This document shows positions 34,999 to 46,648 of a stretch of DNA of 64,000 bases, piece after piece (position 1 is the first letter of the stretch; every line of letters starts with the position of its first letter). This stretch comes from Neodontobutis hainanensis (Eukaryota > Chordata > Actinopteri > Gobiiformes > Odontobutidae), in assembly GCA_024349245.1 (NCBI GenBank), contig JALDNG010000790.1, positions 22,863 through 86,862 on the forward strand. Reading direction: 5' to 3'. The notes under the pieces are model-generated. The model searched no databases and was not told the DNA's origin. It worked only from the letters and a program-made list of their open reading frames with translations. Position numbers and translations under genes: made by a program.

Positions 34999-36285
34999 AT
35001 GGCAAAATGTTTAAAAGCTATAGACTGGAAACAAGACCCAGATAATCCAGACATTTACCACTCTCACAAGCTTGACACATGCTATGTGCCATTCACTGCA
35101 GGAGTCAATTGTAACCGCTCCTGCTACCTTCTTCCTCAAAATGACTCCACCCCATCTTCCTGTCACACACTCGCAAAAGTCGATGCTCAGCCTCTCACAC
35201 CCAGTGATGTGTCTCCACTGTTAACACAGTTACCAGACTCATTGTGGGCCAAACACAAATATGATGTAGGTTTAATTAAAAACTGTAAACCTCTCCAACT
35301 AACTCCAAAGTCCGAATACAGACCAAAAGCACGTCAATATCCTCTGAAGCCTGAAGCTGAACAGGGGATAAAACCAGTCTTTGACTCTCTGCTGAAAGCA
35401 GGTGTAATTGTTGAGTGCTCTGTCTCTCCCTGCCGTACTCCAATTTTCCCTGTAAAAAAGATCAGACCACCGGAAATGCCCACTGAGTGGCGTTTTGTCC
35501 AAGACCTGCGTGCTGTGAACGAAGCTATTCACTCTCCAGCACCAATCTGTCCCAATCCATACACCATCATGTCACAAATTCCAACAACTTCAAAATGGTT
35601 CTCTGTGGTTGACGTTTCAAATGCTTTTTTCTCTGTACCTGTCCATCCAGACTCCCAGTTTTGGTTTGCCTTTGAATTTGCAGGAAAACTCTATTCCTGG
35701 TCTCGAATGCCACAAGGCCTAAATTGCGCTCCTAGTGTTTACTGTCAGGCATTACGTGACAGTCTATCTCATTTGACACTTCAACACTCTGCCATTTTGC
35801 AGTACGTTGATGATATCATGCTCTGTTCAGACACGAAGGAGCAGTGTGAGACTGACACACTGCTTCTATTAAATCACCTAGCTGAGCAGGGCCACAAGGT
35901 TTCACTTTCTAAAATTCAGTTTGTAAAACAGAAAGTTCAGTTTCTTGGTCATGTCATCACTCACTCACAAAAAAGCATTACTACAGACAGGGTGACAGCC
36001 ATTGCCAACTTCCCAAAACCAATGACTAAGAAACAAATGCTGTCTTTCCTTGGCATGTGCTCTTACTGCAGAACTTTTATTCCAAATTACTCTACTGTAG
36101 AACGCCCACTACGTGATCTTACTCTGAAAAAAGACATGACACTTCACTCCAAACTCACATGGACATCTGAGGCTGACTCTGCATTTACTCATTTGAAACT
36201 GCTACTACAGACAGCCCCTGCATTGGCATTGCCAAACCCTGACAAGCCTTTTTCCAATTTGTTGATGAACGTGATGGTTGTATGA
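34999..36285 (+). pseudogene. pol: ERV reverse transcriptase
   Basis: 428 codons in one open frame covering fingers, palm and connection. Seen are KARQYPLKPEAEQGI, WRFVQDLRAVN, the palm VVDVSNAFFSVPV, MPQGLNCAPSVYCQAL and the catalytic YVDD (35803-35814) in LQYVDDIMLC. FLGHVIT and FLGMCSYCR follow in the thumb and connection. The arrangement matches gammaretrovirus-like enzymes. The frame fails just after the T run at 36249-36253, where a one-base change in run length would explain the shift. The RT domain itself looks intact. Confidence 0.93.
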
Positions 36286-37120
36286 ATTCTGTTCTCGCCC
36301 AAAAACAGGGACAGCTGCTGAAGCCTGTGGGTTACTTCGACACACCTTGATCCTGTTGCTAGAGGCCACCCATCATGTCTCCGTGCTTTAGCAGCCTGTG
36401 AAGCAGCAATAATTGCCTCTCGTCCCTATGTAGGCTACAGTCATCTCACCCTTTTTGCTCCACATGCTGTCTCCAATATTCTGACTGAACAAAAGACAGC
36501 TCACTTGACCCCTGCTCGTCAGCTACGTTACAACACCACTCTTCTGAACCTACCGAATGTTGAGGTTAAACGTTGTAACACTCTCAACCCTGCTACACTC
36601 CTGCCTCTCCCAGAGGAGGGAGAACCTCACTGTTGTCTCTCTGAACTTGACCTTATCTGTCTGCCAAGACTTGATTTGACTGACACTCCTCTTTCTAATC
36701 CTGAACTCATTTTTTATGTAGATGGTTCAGCTTCCAAGGACCCAACCACCGGTTCTGCACACGTTGGATATGCAGTTGTGGACGATCATGCAACAGTGAC
36801 GTCATCTCCTCTCAGTCCTCGGTTATCAGCGCAAGCAGCAGAACTAATTGCTCTGACCAAAGCCTGTCAATTGGCATCTGGTAAAACAGTTAACATTTAC
36901 ACAGACAGTCAATATGCATTTGGTGTTCTACACAACCACGCAGCACTTTGGCGCCACAGAAAATTCCTCAAATCTGATGGCAAACCCATTTCACACAAAG
37001 ATTTGATTTCTGATCTTTTAGATGCAGTGCTACTCCCATCCGCCGTGGCAGTATGTAAGTTTCTGCACATACCTCTGCCAAAGACACAGTCTCTCTAGGT
37101 AATGCACGAGCAGACGAGCT
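36286..37120 (+). pseudogene. pol: ERV RNase H domain
   Basis: The connection and RNase H part of Pol, open from 36505 to 37098. FYVDGSA (first Asp codon 36721-36723), AELIAL with the catalytic Glu, and YTDSQYAFGV with the next Asp identify RNase H, which degrades the RNA of the hybrid. The frame breaks near 37056, before the last conserved block, which continues in another frame. From 36286 to 36504 the coding frame is shifted relative to both neighbours. Confidence 0.88.
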
Positions 37121-37199
37121 GCAAAGCAGCGTCCACTCACACCCTACGTTGTTACATTACTCTCCCAGACAACGGATCAAACTTGCACTCACTCTGACA

Positions 37200-38373
37200 T
37201 TGTTTCACTCTCTGATTTGGGCGCATCTCCACTCCAGCAGACAAAGCTGTTTGGAAAAAGAAAAACTGTACAAACACAAATGGTGTATGGATGGGCCCTA
37301 ATGGCAATCCATGTCTTCCTCAAGCCCTCTTCCTGCCTTTTGCAAAATTGTTACATGGCGTTGACCATGTATCAAAGGACGGAATGAGAAAAGACCTTCA
37401 AAGACATTGGTTTACTGTGGGGTTTAACAAATTTGCTGAAGATTTTTGCTCAAAATGCTTCATCTGCTTAACCAGCAATTCTAAAGGTAACTCCTACAAC
37501 AAAACAGATGTTGGAGGTCACAAACCCACCTCCAGGCCTTTTGGCCACATTCAAATGGACTTCATTGAGTTAACACCCTGCGAAGGTAAGAAATACTGTC
37601 TTGTAATAGTTGACATGTTTTCAAAGTGGGTAGAAGCATTCCCAACAAAACACTGCACTGCTGACACAGTAGCAAAATCCTCTTAAGCGAAATTATTCCT
37701 CGCTGGGGACTTCGAATCTAATTACGAGTGATAACGGTACTCATTTTGTAAATGACATTTTGAAAACACTGAGTGAACACCTTAAATTTGACCTGAAAAC
37801 TCATTGCTCCTACCATCCAGCTTCTGGAGGAGCTGTAGAAAGAGAAAATGGCACTCTGAAACGCAAATTGGCAAAAATATCTGAATCAACAGGTAAAACC
37901 TGGGTAAAATGTCTGCCTATTGCTTTGATGTACCTGAGGATGAGAGTGCGCGAAATAACCTTTCTCCCTTTGAGATAGTGTTTGGATTACCTCCTGGAAT
38001 TGGGTTTGGACCCCCATCTAAACCTGCAGCACTGGCCGATAGTACTCTGCCAGACCCAATGATTTCTTATTGTATTTCACTCTCTAATGTTCTCTCTGAT
38101 ATTAGATCTCAGGTGCTTGATTCCCTGCCCAAACCGGCCACCCACCAGTTCCACAAACTCCAGCCTGGCGACTACATCCTGGTGAGAAACCTGAGGAAGC
38201 GCAGCTGGAGAGACAAACCCTGGTGTGGGCCCTATCAGATCCTGCTCACGACCCACACGGCTGTGAAGGTCGCAGAAAGAGCCCCCTGGATCCATGCACA
38301 ACACTGCAAGAAGATTCCTCCACCTGACCAGCTCGTCAACTGCTCCCCCACTGTCAAAGAGGGGACCCAGTGA
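37200..38373 (+). pseudogene. pol: ERV integrase, in three frames
   Basis: The integrase joins viral DNA to the host genome. The frame at 37291-37686 has the zinc-binding HGVDH and CSKC pair and the first catalytic Asp (37558-37560, in QMDFIEL). After a shift near 37680, SDNGT holds the second Asp (37730-37732) and the Glu is at 37838-37840, 35 residues later as in the D,D-35-E rule. A second shift near 37950 leads to the C-terminal frame (37909-38373) with GPYQILL, a GPY/F module typical of gamma/epsilon-like integrases, then WIHAQHCKK. All catalytic residues are present but split by frameshifts. Confidence 0.92.
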
Positions 38374-38413
38374 ATGATCACAAAGTAAGAGGCTTGTCCC
38401 GAGAACAAGCTCC

Positions 38414-38557
38414 TACGTGGGAGATCTGAGGTGAGACCTTAGCTCTACCTCCATCGTTGACTACGTGGGAAATCTGAGGTGAGACCTTAGCTCTACCTCC
38501 ACCGTTGACAACGTGGGAAGACTGGGGTGAGATTTTCGCTCACCTCCTCCGCTGAAA
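38414..38557 (+). repeat. Three 48-bp tandem repeats between pol and env
   Basis: Units at 38414-38461, 38462-38509 and 38510-38557. The first two differ at about two positions; the third is more diverged. Each contains GGTGAGA, close to a splice-donor consensus, preceded by CTGAG or CTGGG. The location just after the integrase stop suggests an RNA-level role, but this is inference. Confidence 0.9.
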
Positions 38558-38625
38558 CTGCTCTGGTAAACGCAGTTCAACGTTGAGACCAGTGCCAAGA
38601 GCTGGTCCCACCTACAATCAAGTTT

Positions 38626-38811
38626 ATGAAAGACTCTGTACCACCTGAAGAAATAGAGCTGACCGTTTTCAGCAAATTCAACAGCGTAACTATAACATGT
38701 GACACACACTCATCTGTCCCACAGTTCCTCACATCACTGATAACCAGTTTTATACTGACAAATATATATGTATATATATATGTTTTTTTTTGGGTTCTTT
38801 ATTGCATTTAA
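38626..38811 (+). CDS. Small hypothetical ORF between pol and env
   Basis: A 61-codon frame (MKDSVPPEEIELTVF start) that runs into an AT-rich TATATA stretch, giving a hydrophobic C-terminal end. Some epsilonretroviruses have accessory genes, but nothing here resembles a known one. It could be chance. Confidence 0.15.
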   Translation: MKDSVPPEEIELTVFSKFNSVTITCDTHSSVPQFLTSLITSFILTNIYVYIYVFFWVLYCI

Positions 38812-38942
38812 AATTGCTCTAATGATTAATTTTTGAAGATTTATTAAACAATCATTACATACTCATGCATGTTAATGTTATGATAACTGCTTAATTTTAT
38901 TTTATTTGTTTCTATCATTTTATTATTGCTATTATTGAACAG
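38812..38942 (+). promoter_or_regulatory. Probable env splice acceptor region
   Basis: A T-rich tract (about 38885-38936) ends in TTGAACAG, with AG at 38941-38942, 17 bp before the env start codon. This is the expected place for the acceptor of the spliced env mRNA. No branch point is assigned. Confidence 0.45.
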
Positions 38943-38959
38943 ATCTTTGAACATTAAAA

Positions 38960-39508
38960 ATGGACGGACATCATCCTTGGCATCCGTTTAGACTCCCAGG
39001 CTTGTGTGGTCTAAGGGGAACCACGTGTTTTTTGTTACTTTTATCTTCACTTATTGTAATATCTCTACTCTGGCTATTAACTGACCACACTTCCCATTCT
39101 ACTTATAACACAACTCTGCCAAGTCCGACCACGCTTCTGACAAACCCCCACCGTGTTCGGCGCTCAGTCTATTACAATGACACAATCACACCTAACTCCT
39201 GGATAATGGCCCTGCAGTTGGAAGCGAGAAAATACACCAATACTTCCTGCTATGTTTGTGCACGCATACCACATGCTCGAGGACATTCTGTTCCAATGCA
39301 ACCGTTTCCTGCTAACCTTACTGAAACTGTATCTGTCCTGTTAGCTTTTAGCATTATATCCTCATTGCAAAATGACAAATTAATTTTGAAAACTGATACA
39401 CTTCCCAACCACACCTGGATAAATTTTAATCATACCGCCGTTAGATGGTACAATGTTACTGCTTTACCAATACGCACGGACACTAAAAAGCCTTGTATAC
39501 TCCAATAA
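38960..39508 (+). pseudogene. env: ERV env, surface subunit N-terminal part, truncated
   Basis: A 182-codon frame for the start of the envelope glycoprotein. Residues about 22-40 are a hydrophobic signal or anchor segment. A basic RVRR lies at residues 65-68, unusually early. The following part has seven N-x-S/T glycosylation sites and a CYVC at residues 97-100, matching the CxxC that pairs with the TM subunit in gamma-type envelopes. The frame ends at a TAA; env-like sequence continues in other frames with several stops up to the TM part. The ATG is chosen for the hydrophobic segment and the acceptor just upstream. Confidence 0.8.
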
Positions 39509-40570
39509 TGCTTGATCTGGCTCATAACTCATTCACTGTCTCTGTTTGTTTTGAGCTAGCTTGCTCTAGCAACCGTACATTTTAGGAGCCACCCAACACT
39601 GTAATTTTACTTCGCCTGTTGCTTGTGGCCTCCTGCCACTGTGCCTTGCACCAATAAGTGGGGTGCACCTTTTCTTGGAAGACTTAATACCTCTCTTCCC
39701 TGTAACCCCGGCTATTTTTCATGTCCGTCTTTATTGATGGACTTCCAGTGAGGACGGTTATGGACAGCTTGCCCATTATGTGTGGCAATGTGGTCCCAAG
39801 GTATATCAGGTCCTTCCCAGGGTGGTGCGGCACCTGTCATATGGCCAAACTGATGCCTGGTGTGATACTTACTGATACATTGCATTATTATCACACTGAT
39901 TATTCACATCGTTACTTCCTGGCTCTCATCACCGCTCCAAGCGAAACACACGCACGAATAGCCCCAAACCTAAAATTATTTGGGGGCTTTGTTCCTGGTG
40001 GGGAACAGTTAATAACGCCCATGCCATTGATAAACTTGCTTTAGACCTTGAGAATTTGACTAGCCTCACCATGCAAGGTTTTGAACAAACTACCAAATTA
40101 CTGAAAATATTAGGAAATGCTGAACTACAGGACCGCATGGGCCTTGACTATCTTTAGCTGCCTCAGGAGGTCTTTGCCACGTTATTGGCCAAGAGTGCTG
40201 TACCTGGGCCCCTGAGGATCTTAACAATCTGACACATATCATCTCACATATGAATGACCTTTTAATTCGCCAGCGAGCCTCTGATACCCTCACTCCAGAC
40301 GGGTGGTCTTGGTTCATGGGCGGTGTTTGGAAAACATGGTTAACTAAACTCGCAGGCCTACTTTTAGTGGCTATTATCCTTCTTTTCCTTGTCTCCTGCT
40401 GCATTATCCCGCTCATCCGAAGATTAGTGACTTCTCTTTTTAACCTGCAACTAGCTAAACTCTATGTTGAATTGCCTCAACATGACAAAGACCACAACCC
40501 AGACACCTCTGCTCTTGATTGTGATTCTGTTAATTCTGTTTTATTTGCTCATCTATTTGAAGAAGACTAA
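39509..40570 (+). pseudogene. env: ERV env, rest of SU and transmembrane subunit, frame-broken
   Basis: Env-like coding persists in several frames. A heptad-like segment before 40150 is followed, after a shift, by a C-x6-C-C motif at 40175-40201, typical of gamma-type TM subunits that bind SU by a disulphide. The last frame (40250-40570, 106 codons) has a tryptophan-rich membrane-proximal stretch (residues about 19-30), a membrane segment at about 34-56 and a cytoplasmic tail of about 50 residues. Stops and frame changes near 39508, 40045 and 40155 make it non-functional as assembled. Confidence 0.82.
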
Positions 40571-41088
40571 GTATGACTAAGTATGTTCCTATGTCTGTGT
40601 AATCCACATGTAATTTTCTTTTGAAATAGTAATTGTGAAATATAGTCACCAAGCAATCACAGCTAATCAACTTTTGAACCTGATAATTTTAATTTTTGTT
40701 ATTTTAGACACGCTAAGGCTAAAATTGTGGACTTACATGTGGTGTTTTTAATTTTTTCACTAATGCTTTCTTTGAGGTAAAGTCTTAAATGACTTGAAGG
40801 TTTTTAAGTTTTACAAACTGATTTGTTTTGTGAATATTTTTCATCTAATGCTTATGTTTAACCCTAGTGAGTTACGCCGCCTGTGAGGGAGGGGCTGTGG
40901 TGTTCTTTTCCCAGCGTTAGGTCAGCTACTGATGGTATGAAATGTTTCTACTTGATTTAGTCAGCCCTCGGCTGGGTTTTTCGGCACCACAAACTTTAGT
41001 ACAACTCACAAAGTTAAGGTTAATTTGATTTATGTTTTGTATCCTAATTGAGTTTTGATTGATTTTGGTTGATCAATTGTGTTTGATC
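40571..41088 (+). other. ERV region between env and polypurine tract
   Basis: T-rich non-coding sequence with no reading frame of note. I see no accessory gene or motif apart from the polypurine tract that follows. Confidence 0.7.
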
Positions 41089-41101
41089 AAAAGGAGGGAA
41101 T
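41089..41101 (+). promoter_or_regulatory. Polypurine tract
   Basis: AAAAGGAGGGAA followed by T lies immediately before the 3' LTR start (TGTAATGGG at 41102). It is the expected primer for plus-strand synthesis. Confidence 0.9.
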
Positions 41102-41525
41102 TGTAATGGGAAAATAATATTTTCCTCTTTCACATGCTCTGTGCTGTCCTTGACCGCAGCAGAATGATATGTGCACCACCTGTGCTACTGTTTTCAAACT
41201 GATACAATTGTCTTATACAGAGACAACTCTGTTTTCTGGGAAAACCAGTAAAATGCTGATTCATGTTAGACGGCTCACTCTCTGAGAGCCAGTGTTTCAT
41301 TTTTCTTATCTGCTGTGATTTCAGTATAAATTCTAAGCCCGCCTAGTTAACATTGGGACTGTTCATGCAACTCTGTACACAGACAGAGTTGTATTTTCCA
41401 TTCCTCCTTTTGCAAAAGATGTCTCTGAATTCTTTTTTCCTTTTTCCTTAAATAAATCACCAAAAGACATCTGTTGTTTTCTCTCAAACTTATTCCACAA
41501 TAATATATTTATTTTTTCAACCACA
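41102..41525 (+). repeat. ERV 3' LTR (424 bp)
   Basis: Same ends as the 5' LTR, with TATAAA at 41325-41330 and AATAAA at 41451-41456. Relative to the 5' LTR it has a 2-bp insertion (TTAGACGGCTC against TTAGAGCTC) and two 1-bp T-run differences. I read no substitutions. Confidence 0.95.
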
Positions 41526-43587
41526 CAGGTCTACAGTCTGTTCTAATAAACGTCTACAGTCTGTTCTACTGCACATCTACAGTCTGTTCTAATGCAAGTC
41601 TACAGTCTGTATTACTGCTCATCTACAGTCTGTTCTAAAGCATGTCTAGAGTCTGTACTACTGCATCTCTACAGTCTATTCTTCTGCACATTGTCAGTCT
41701 GTTCTACTGACGTTTACAGTCTTTTCTAATTCTCATCTACAGTCTGTATTACTGCACCTCTACAGTCTGTTCTAAAGCATGTTTAGAGTGTTTTCTAATA
41801 CTCATATACAGTCTGTTCTAATGTTCTACAGTCGGAACTACTGCACCTCTACATTTTGTTATAAAGCATATCTAGAGTGTTTTCTAATACTTATATAGAG
41901 TCTGTTCTACTGGACGTTTATAGCCTGTTCTAATGCTCGTCTATAGTCAGTTCTAAAGCCAATCTAGAGTCTGTACTACTGCTGCTCTGAAGTCTGCTCA
42001 ACTGCACGTCTACTGTCTGTTCACCTGCACCTCTACAGTCTGTTCTAATGCCAGTTTACAGTCTGTACTACTGCTCTACTACAGTCTCGTCCACTGCACG
42101 TCTACAGTCTGTTTTACTGCACATCTACAGTCTGTTCTAATGTACATCTACTGTCTGTTCTAAAGCAAGCCTACAGTCTGTACTACTGCTCATCTACAGT
42201 CTGTTCTACTGCACGTCTACAGTCTGTTCTAATGCACATCCACAGTCTGTTCTAATGTAAGTCTACAGTCTGTACTATTGCTCATCTACTGTCTGTCCAC
42301 CTGCACCTCTACAGTCTGTTCTAATGCCAGTTTACAGTCTGTACTACTGCTCTACTACAGTCTTGTCCACTGCACGTCTACAGTCTGTTCTACTACACAT
42401 CTACAGTCTCTACTACTGCACTTCTAAAGTCTGTTCTAATGCACATCTACACTCTCTTCTAATGCTCGTCTACAGTCTGTACTACTGCATTTCTACAGTC
42501 TATTCTTCTGCACATTGTCAGTCTGTTCTACTGGATGTTTACAGTCTGTTCTAATGCTCATCTACAGTCAGTTTTACAGTCTGTTCTAATGCAAGTCTAT
42601 AGTCTGTTTTACTACTCATCTACGGTCTGTTCTTTTGCAGGTCTACAGTCTGTTCTAATAAACGTCTACAGTCTGTTCTACTGCACATCTACAGTCTGTT
42701 CTAATGCAAGTCTACAGTCTGTATTACTGCTCATCTACAGTCTGTTCTAAAGCATGTCTAGAGTGTTTTCTAATACTCATATACAGTCTGTTCTAATGCT
42801 TGTCTACAGTCTGTACTACTGCATCTCTACAGTCTATTCTTCTGCACATTGTCAGTCTGTTCTACTGACGTTTACAGTCTTTTCTAATTCTCATCTACAG
42901 TCTGTATTACTGCACCTCTACAGTCTGTTCTAAAGCATGTTTAGAGTGTTTTCTAATACTCATATACAGTCTGTTCTAATGTTCGTCTACAGTCGGAACT
43001 ACTGCACCTCTACATTTTGTTATAAAGCATATCTAGAGTGTTTTCTAATACTTATATAGAGTCTGTTCTACTGAACGTTTATAGCCTGTTCTAATGCTCG
43101 TCTATAGTCAGTTCTAAAGCCAATCTAGAGTCTGTACTACTGCTGCTCTGAAGTCTGCTCAACTGCACGTCTACTGTCTGTTCACCTGCACCTCTACAGT
43201 CTGTTCTAATGCCAGTTTACAGTCTGTACTACTGCTCTACTACAGTCTCGTCCACTGCACGTCTACAGTCTGTTTTACTGCACATCTACAGTCTGTTCTA
43301 ATGTACATTTACTGTCTGTTCTAATGCAAGCCTACAGTCTGTACTACTGCTCATCTACAGTCTGTTCTACTGCACGTCTACAGTCTGTTCTAATGCACAT
43401 CTACAGTCTGTTCTAATGTAAGTCTACAGTCTGTACTACTGGTCATCTACTGTCTGTTCTACTGCACCTCTACAGTCTGTTCTACTACGTGTACAGTCTC
43501 TACTACTGCACTTCTAAAGTCTGTTCTAATGCAAATCTATAGTCTGTTTTACTGCTCATCTACGGTCTGTTCTACTGCAGGTCTACA
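41526..43587 (+). repeat. Satellite A, plus orientation, after the ERV
   Basis: A continuation of the array interrupted by the provirus, starting with the right CAGG duplication (41526-41529). The segment around 42535-42750 recurs nearly unchanged at 9939, 29675 and 47826. It ends at an orientation switch at 43588. Confidence 0.94.
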
Positions 43588-45685
43588 GACTGTAAACGTC
43601 AGTAGAACAGACTGACAATGTGCAGAAGAATAGACTGTAGAGATGTACTAGTACAGACTGTAAACGCGCATTAGAACAGACTGTATATGAGTATTAGAAA
43701 ACACTCTAGACATGCTTTAGAACAGACTGTAGAGGTGCAGTAGTTCAGACTATAGACTAGCATTAGAACAGACTATATATGAGTATTAGAAAATACTCTA
43801 GACATGCTTTAGAACAGACTGTAGAGGTGCAGTTGTTCAGACTGTAGACAAGCATTAGAACAGACTGTAGATGTGCAGTAGAAGAGACTATAGAGCTGCA
43901 GTAGTATAGACTGTCGACAATTATTAGAAAGGACTGTAGGCGTGCAGTAGAACGGACTGTAGACAATTATTAGAACAGACTGTAGACTTGCAGTAGAACA
44001 GACTGATGATGCTGCAGAAGAATTGACTTTAAAGGTGCATTACTACAGACTGTACACGAGAAATAGAACAGACTGTATATGAGTATTAGAATAGACTGTA
44101 GACATGATTTTAGAACAGACTGTAGAGGTGCAGTAGTACAGACTCTAGACAATTAGTAGTACAGACTGTCGACTTGCATTAGAACAGACTGTAGATGTGC
44201 ATTAGAACAGACTGTAGATGTACAATAGAAAAGACTGTAGAGGTGCAGTTGAACAGACTGTAGACATGCAGTTGAATAGTCTTCAGAGCAGCAGTAGTAC
44301 AGACTCTAGATTGGCTGTAGAACAGACTGTAGACGATCATTAGAATAGACTGTAAACATCTAGTAGAACAGACTGTCAATGTGCAGAATAATAGATTCTA
44401 GAGGTGCAGTAGTACAGACTGTAGATGAGCATTAGATCAGACTGTATATGAGTATTAGAAAACACTGTAGACATGCTTTAGAACAGACTGTAGATGTCTA
44501 GTTGTACAAACTGTAAACAAGCATTAGAACAGACTGTAGAGGAACAGTAGAACAAACTGTAGAGGTCGAGTAGTAAAGACTGTTATTGGGTAATAGAACA
44601 GACGATATTCGAGCAATAGAACAGACTATAGATGTGTGGTCGTACTGCATTAGAACAGACTGTGGGCGAACATTTGAACAGACTATAGACATGCATTAGA
44701 ACAGACTGTAGATGTGCAGTAGAAGAGACTGTAGACAATTATTAGAACAGACTGTAGACATGCAGTAGAACAGATTGTAGATGTGCAGTAGTATAGACTG
44801 TAAGAAGCAGTAGTACAGAATGTAGACAATTATTAGAACAGACAGAAGACGTGCACTGTAGACGAGCATTAGAACTGACTGTAGACGAGCATTAGAACAG
44901 ACTGTAAACGTCCAGTAGAACAGACTGTAGATGTGCATTAGAACAGACTGTAGACGTAGAACAGACTGTAGACGAGCATTAGAACAGACTGTAAACGTCC
45001 AGTAGAACAGACTGACGATGTGCAGAAGAATAGACTGTAGTGGTGCAGTAGTACAGACTGTAGACGAGCATTAGAACAGACTGTATATGAGTATTAGAAA
45101 ACACTGTAGACATGCTTTACAACAGACTGTAGAGGTGCAGTAGTTGACTGTAAATGAGCATTAGAACAGACTGTATATGAGTATTAGAAAACACTAATAG
45201 AAATGCTTTACAACAGACTGTAGAGGTGCAGTAGAACAGACTGTAGACGTGCAGTAGAACAGACTGTAGTTGAGCAGTAGTACAGACTGTATACTTGCAT
45301 AGGAACAGACTGTAAATGTGCATTAGAACAGACTGTAGATGTGCAGTAAAACAAACTGTAGACTTGCAATAGAGCAGACTGAAGACGTGCAGTAGAACAG
45401 ACTGAAGACGCGCTGTAGAACAGACTGTAAACATGCAGTAGAACAGACTGTAGACATGCATTAGAACAGACTGTAGATGTGCATTAGAACAGACTGTAGA
45501 TGTGCAGTAAAACAGCCCGTAGTTATGCAGTAGAACAGACTGTATTAGAGCAATAGTACAGACGGTAAACTGGCATTTGAACAGACTGTAGAGGTGCAGT
45601 TGTACAGACTGTAGATGTGCAGTAAAACAAACTGTAGATGAGCAGTAGTACAGACTGTAGACTTGCATTAGAACAGACTGTAGAT
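43588..45685 (-). repeat. Satellite A, minus orientation, block copy 2
   Basis: A duplicate of 13353-15203 with the same order of variant units and roughly 265 bp of extra units around 44640-44900. The plus-to-minus change is abrupt, inside a unit (CTACAG followed by ACTGTAAACG). Confidence 0.93.
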
Positions 45686-46385
45686 GTCAAGTTATGTGTG
45701 TTTTTAACTGACTACAGCTCTGCCCAAACTTGAAAACTGCTTTATCTCTGATGAATGCAAAGGACAACTCAAAACTGTTCTTTCTTTTCTCTTATATTTT
45801 CCTAAAGATGATCGGGTGGAAGAGAATAGGTTAATAACCTTTAAATTACACAAACCAAAGCAGAAATTAGTTGCAAATAAATCACAAATAACTCAATAAC
45901 ACTTCCTCAATAGTAAATGTCAAACCAAACAGTCATTTAAATTAACATATGGTCTCTAATTAAACTTATATAATTTAAACAATACACATGCTTAGTGTAA
46001 TGTTCACATAAAGTATTCACTATTTGATTTAAATTGGACATTACAACCAAGCAAACAAAATCATACAAAAGTCTTAACTCAACACAAACAAACACACAGT
46101 CCACTTTTGTCCTACCAGTTGTGTCCTTGGATAATCAGGAGCTGTGGTCAAAGTTTCTTTTCCTCAGGAACAAGTGAGATGGCCAACTGAGCTTTTACCA
46201 AACATTTCAACTGCCATGCACTCTGTGTGTGCGTGCTGGTAATTATGGTCCCAAGAGCACTTCCTGGAAGTTGGTTCCATAACCTTTTAATGCGTGGTTG
46301 CCACCTGCAGATTGGGAGTGCTCTTAGTAATTTGAGTAAAAATAGGCTGAGTGCTCAGGACAACTTGTACCTTGAATTGACATAA
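45686..46385. other. Unique spacer within satellite A, copy 2
   Basis: Nearly identical to 15204-15900, with scattered substitutions and small indels, including an extra GT near 46230. There is no recognised gene. Together with its satellite flanks it shows that a block of about 3 kb was copied over 30 kb. Confidence 0.8.
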
Positions 46386-46648
46386 CAGTAGATGTGCAGT
46401 AAAACAGACTGTAAACGTGCAGTAGAACAGACTGCAGTAGAGCAGAGGTACAGACTGTAAACTGGCATTAGAACAGACTGTTGAGATGCAGTTGAACAGG
46501 CAGTAGACGTGCAGTTGAACAGACTGTAGATGTGCATTGGAACAGACTAAAGACGTACAATAGAACAGACTGTAGACGAGCAGTAGAACACACTAAAGAC
46601 CTGCATTAGAACAGACAGTGGACGAGCATTAGAACAGACTGTAAAGTC
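46386..46648 (-). repeat. Satellite A, minus orientation, short segment
   Basis: Equivalent to 15901-16145 of copy 1. It ends at about 46648, where the orientation returns to plus. Copy 1 continues in minus orientation for another 0.8 kb. Confidence 0.9.

Larger units (their letters stand above)
31016..41525 (+). mobile_element. Full-length class I endogenous retrovirus
   Basis: A 10.5-kb provirus inserted in satellite A: LTR, tRNA-Leu PBS, leader, gag, pro, RT, RNase H, integrase, env, polypurine tract, LTR, with 4-bp CAGG duplications. A single CCHC knuckle, the GPY/F-type integrase end, and an Env with CxxC plus C-x6-CC place it with gamma/epsilon-like (class I) fish ERVs. All genes are frame-broken, mainly by small indels. 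The LTRs differ by only 4 bp of indels, so it integrated recently or the LTRs were homogenised. Confidence 0.95.

Noticed and set aside
45117..45668. ORFs of 100-200 codons in satellite A with YSLYYCTSTVCS-type repeats
   Set aside because: The 23-residue period equals three 23-bp units; the frames appear in both orientations and end at random unit variants.
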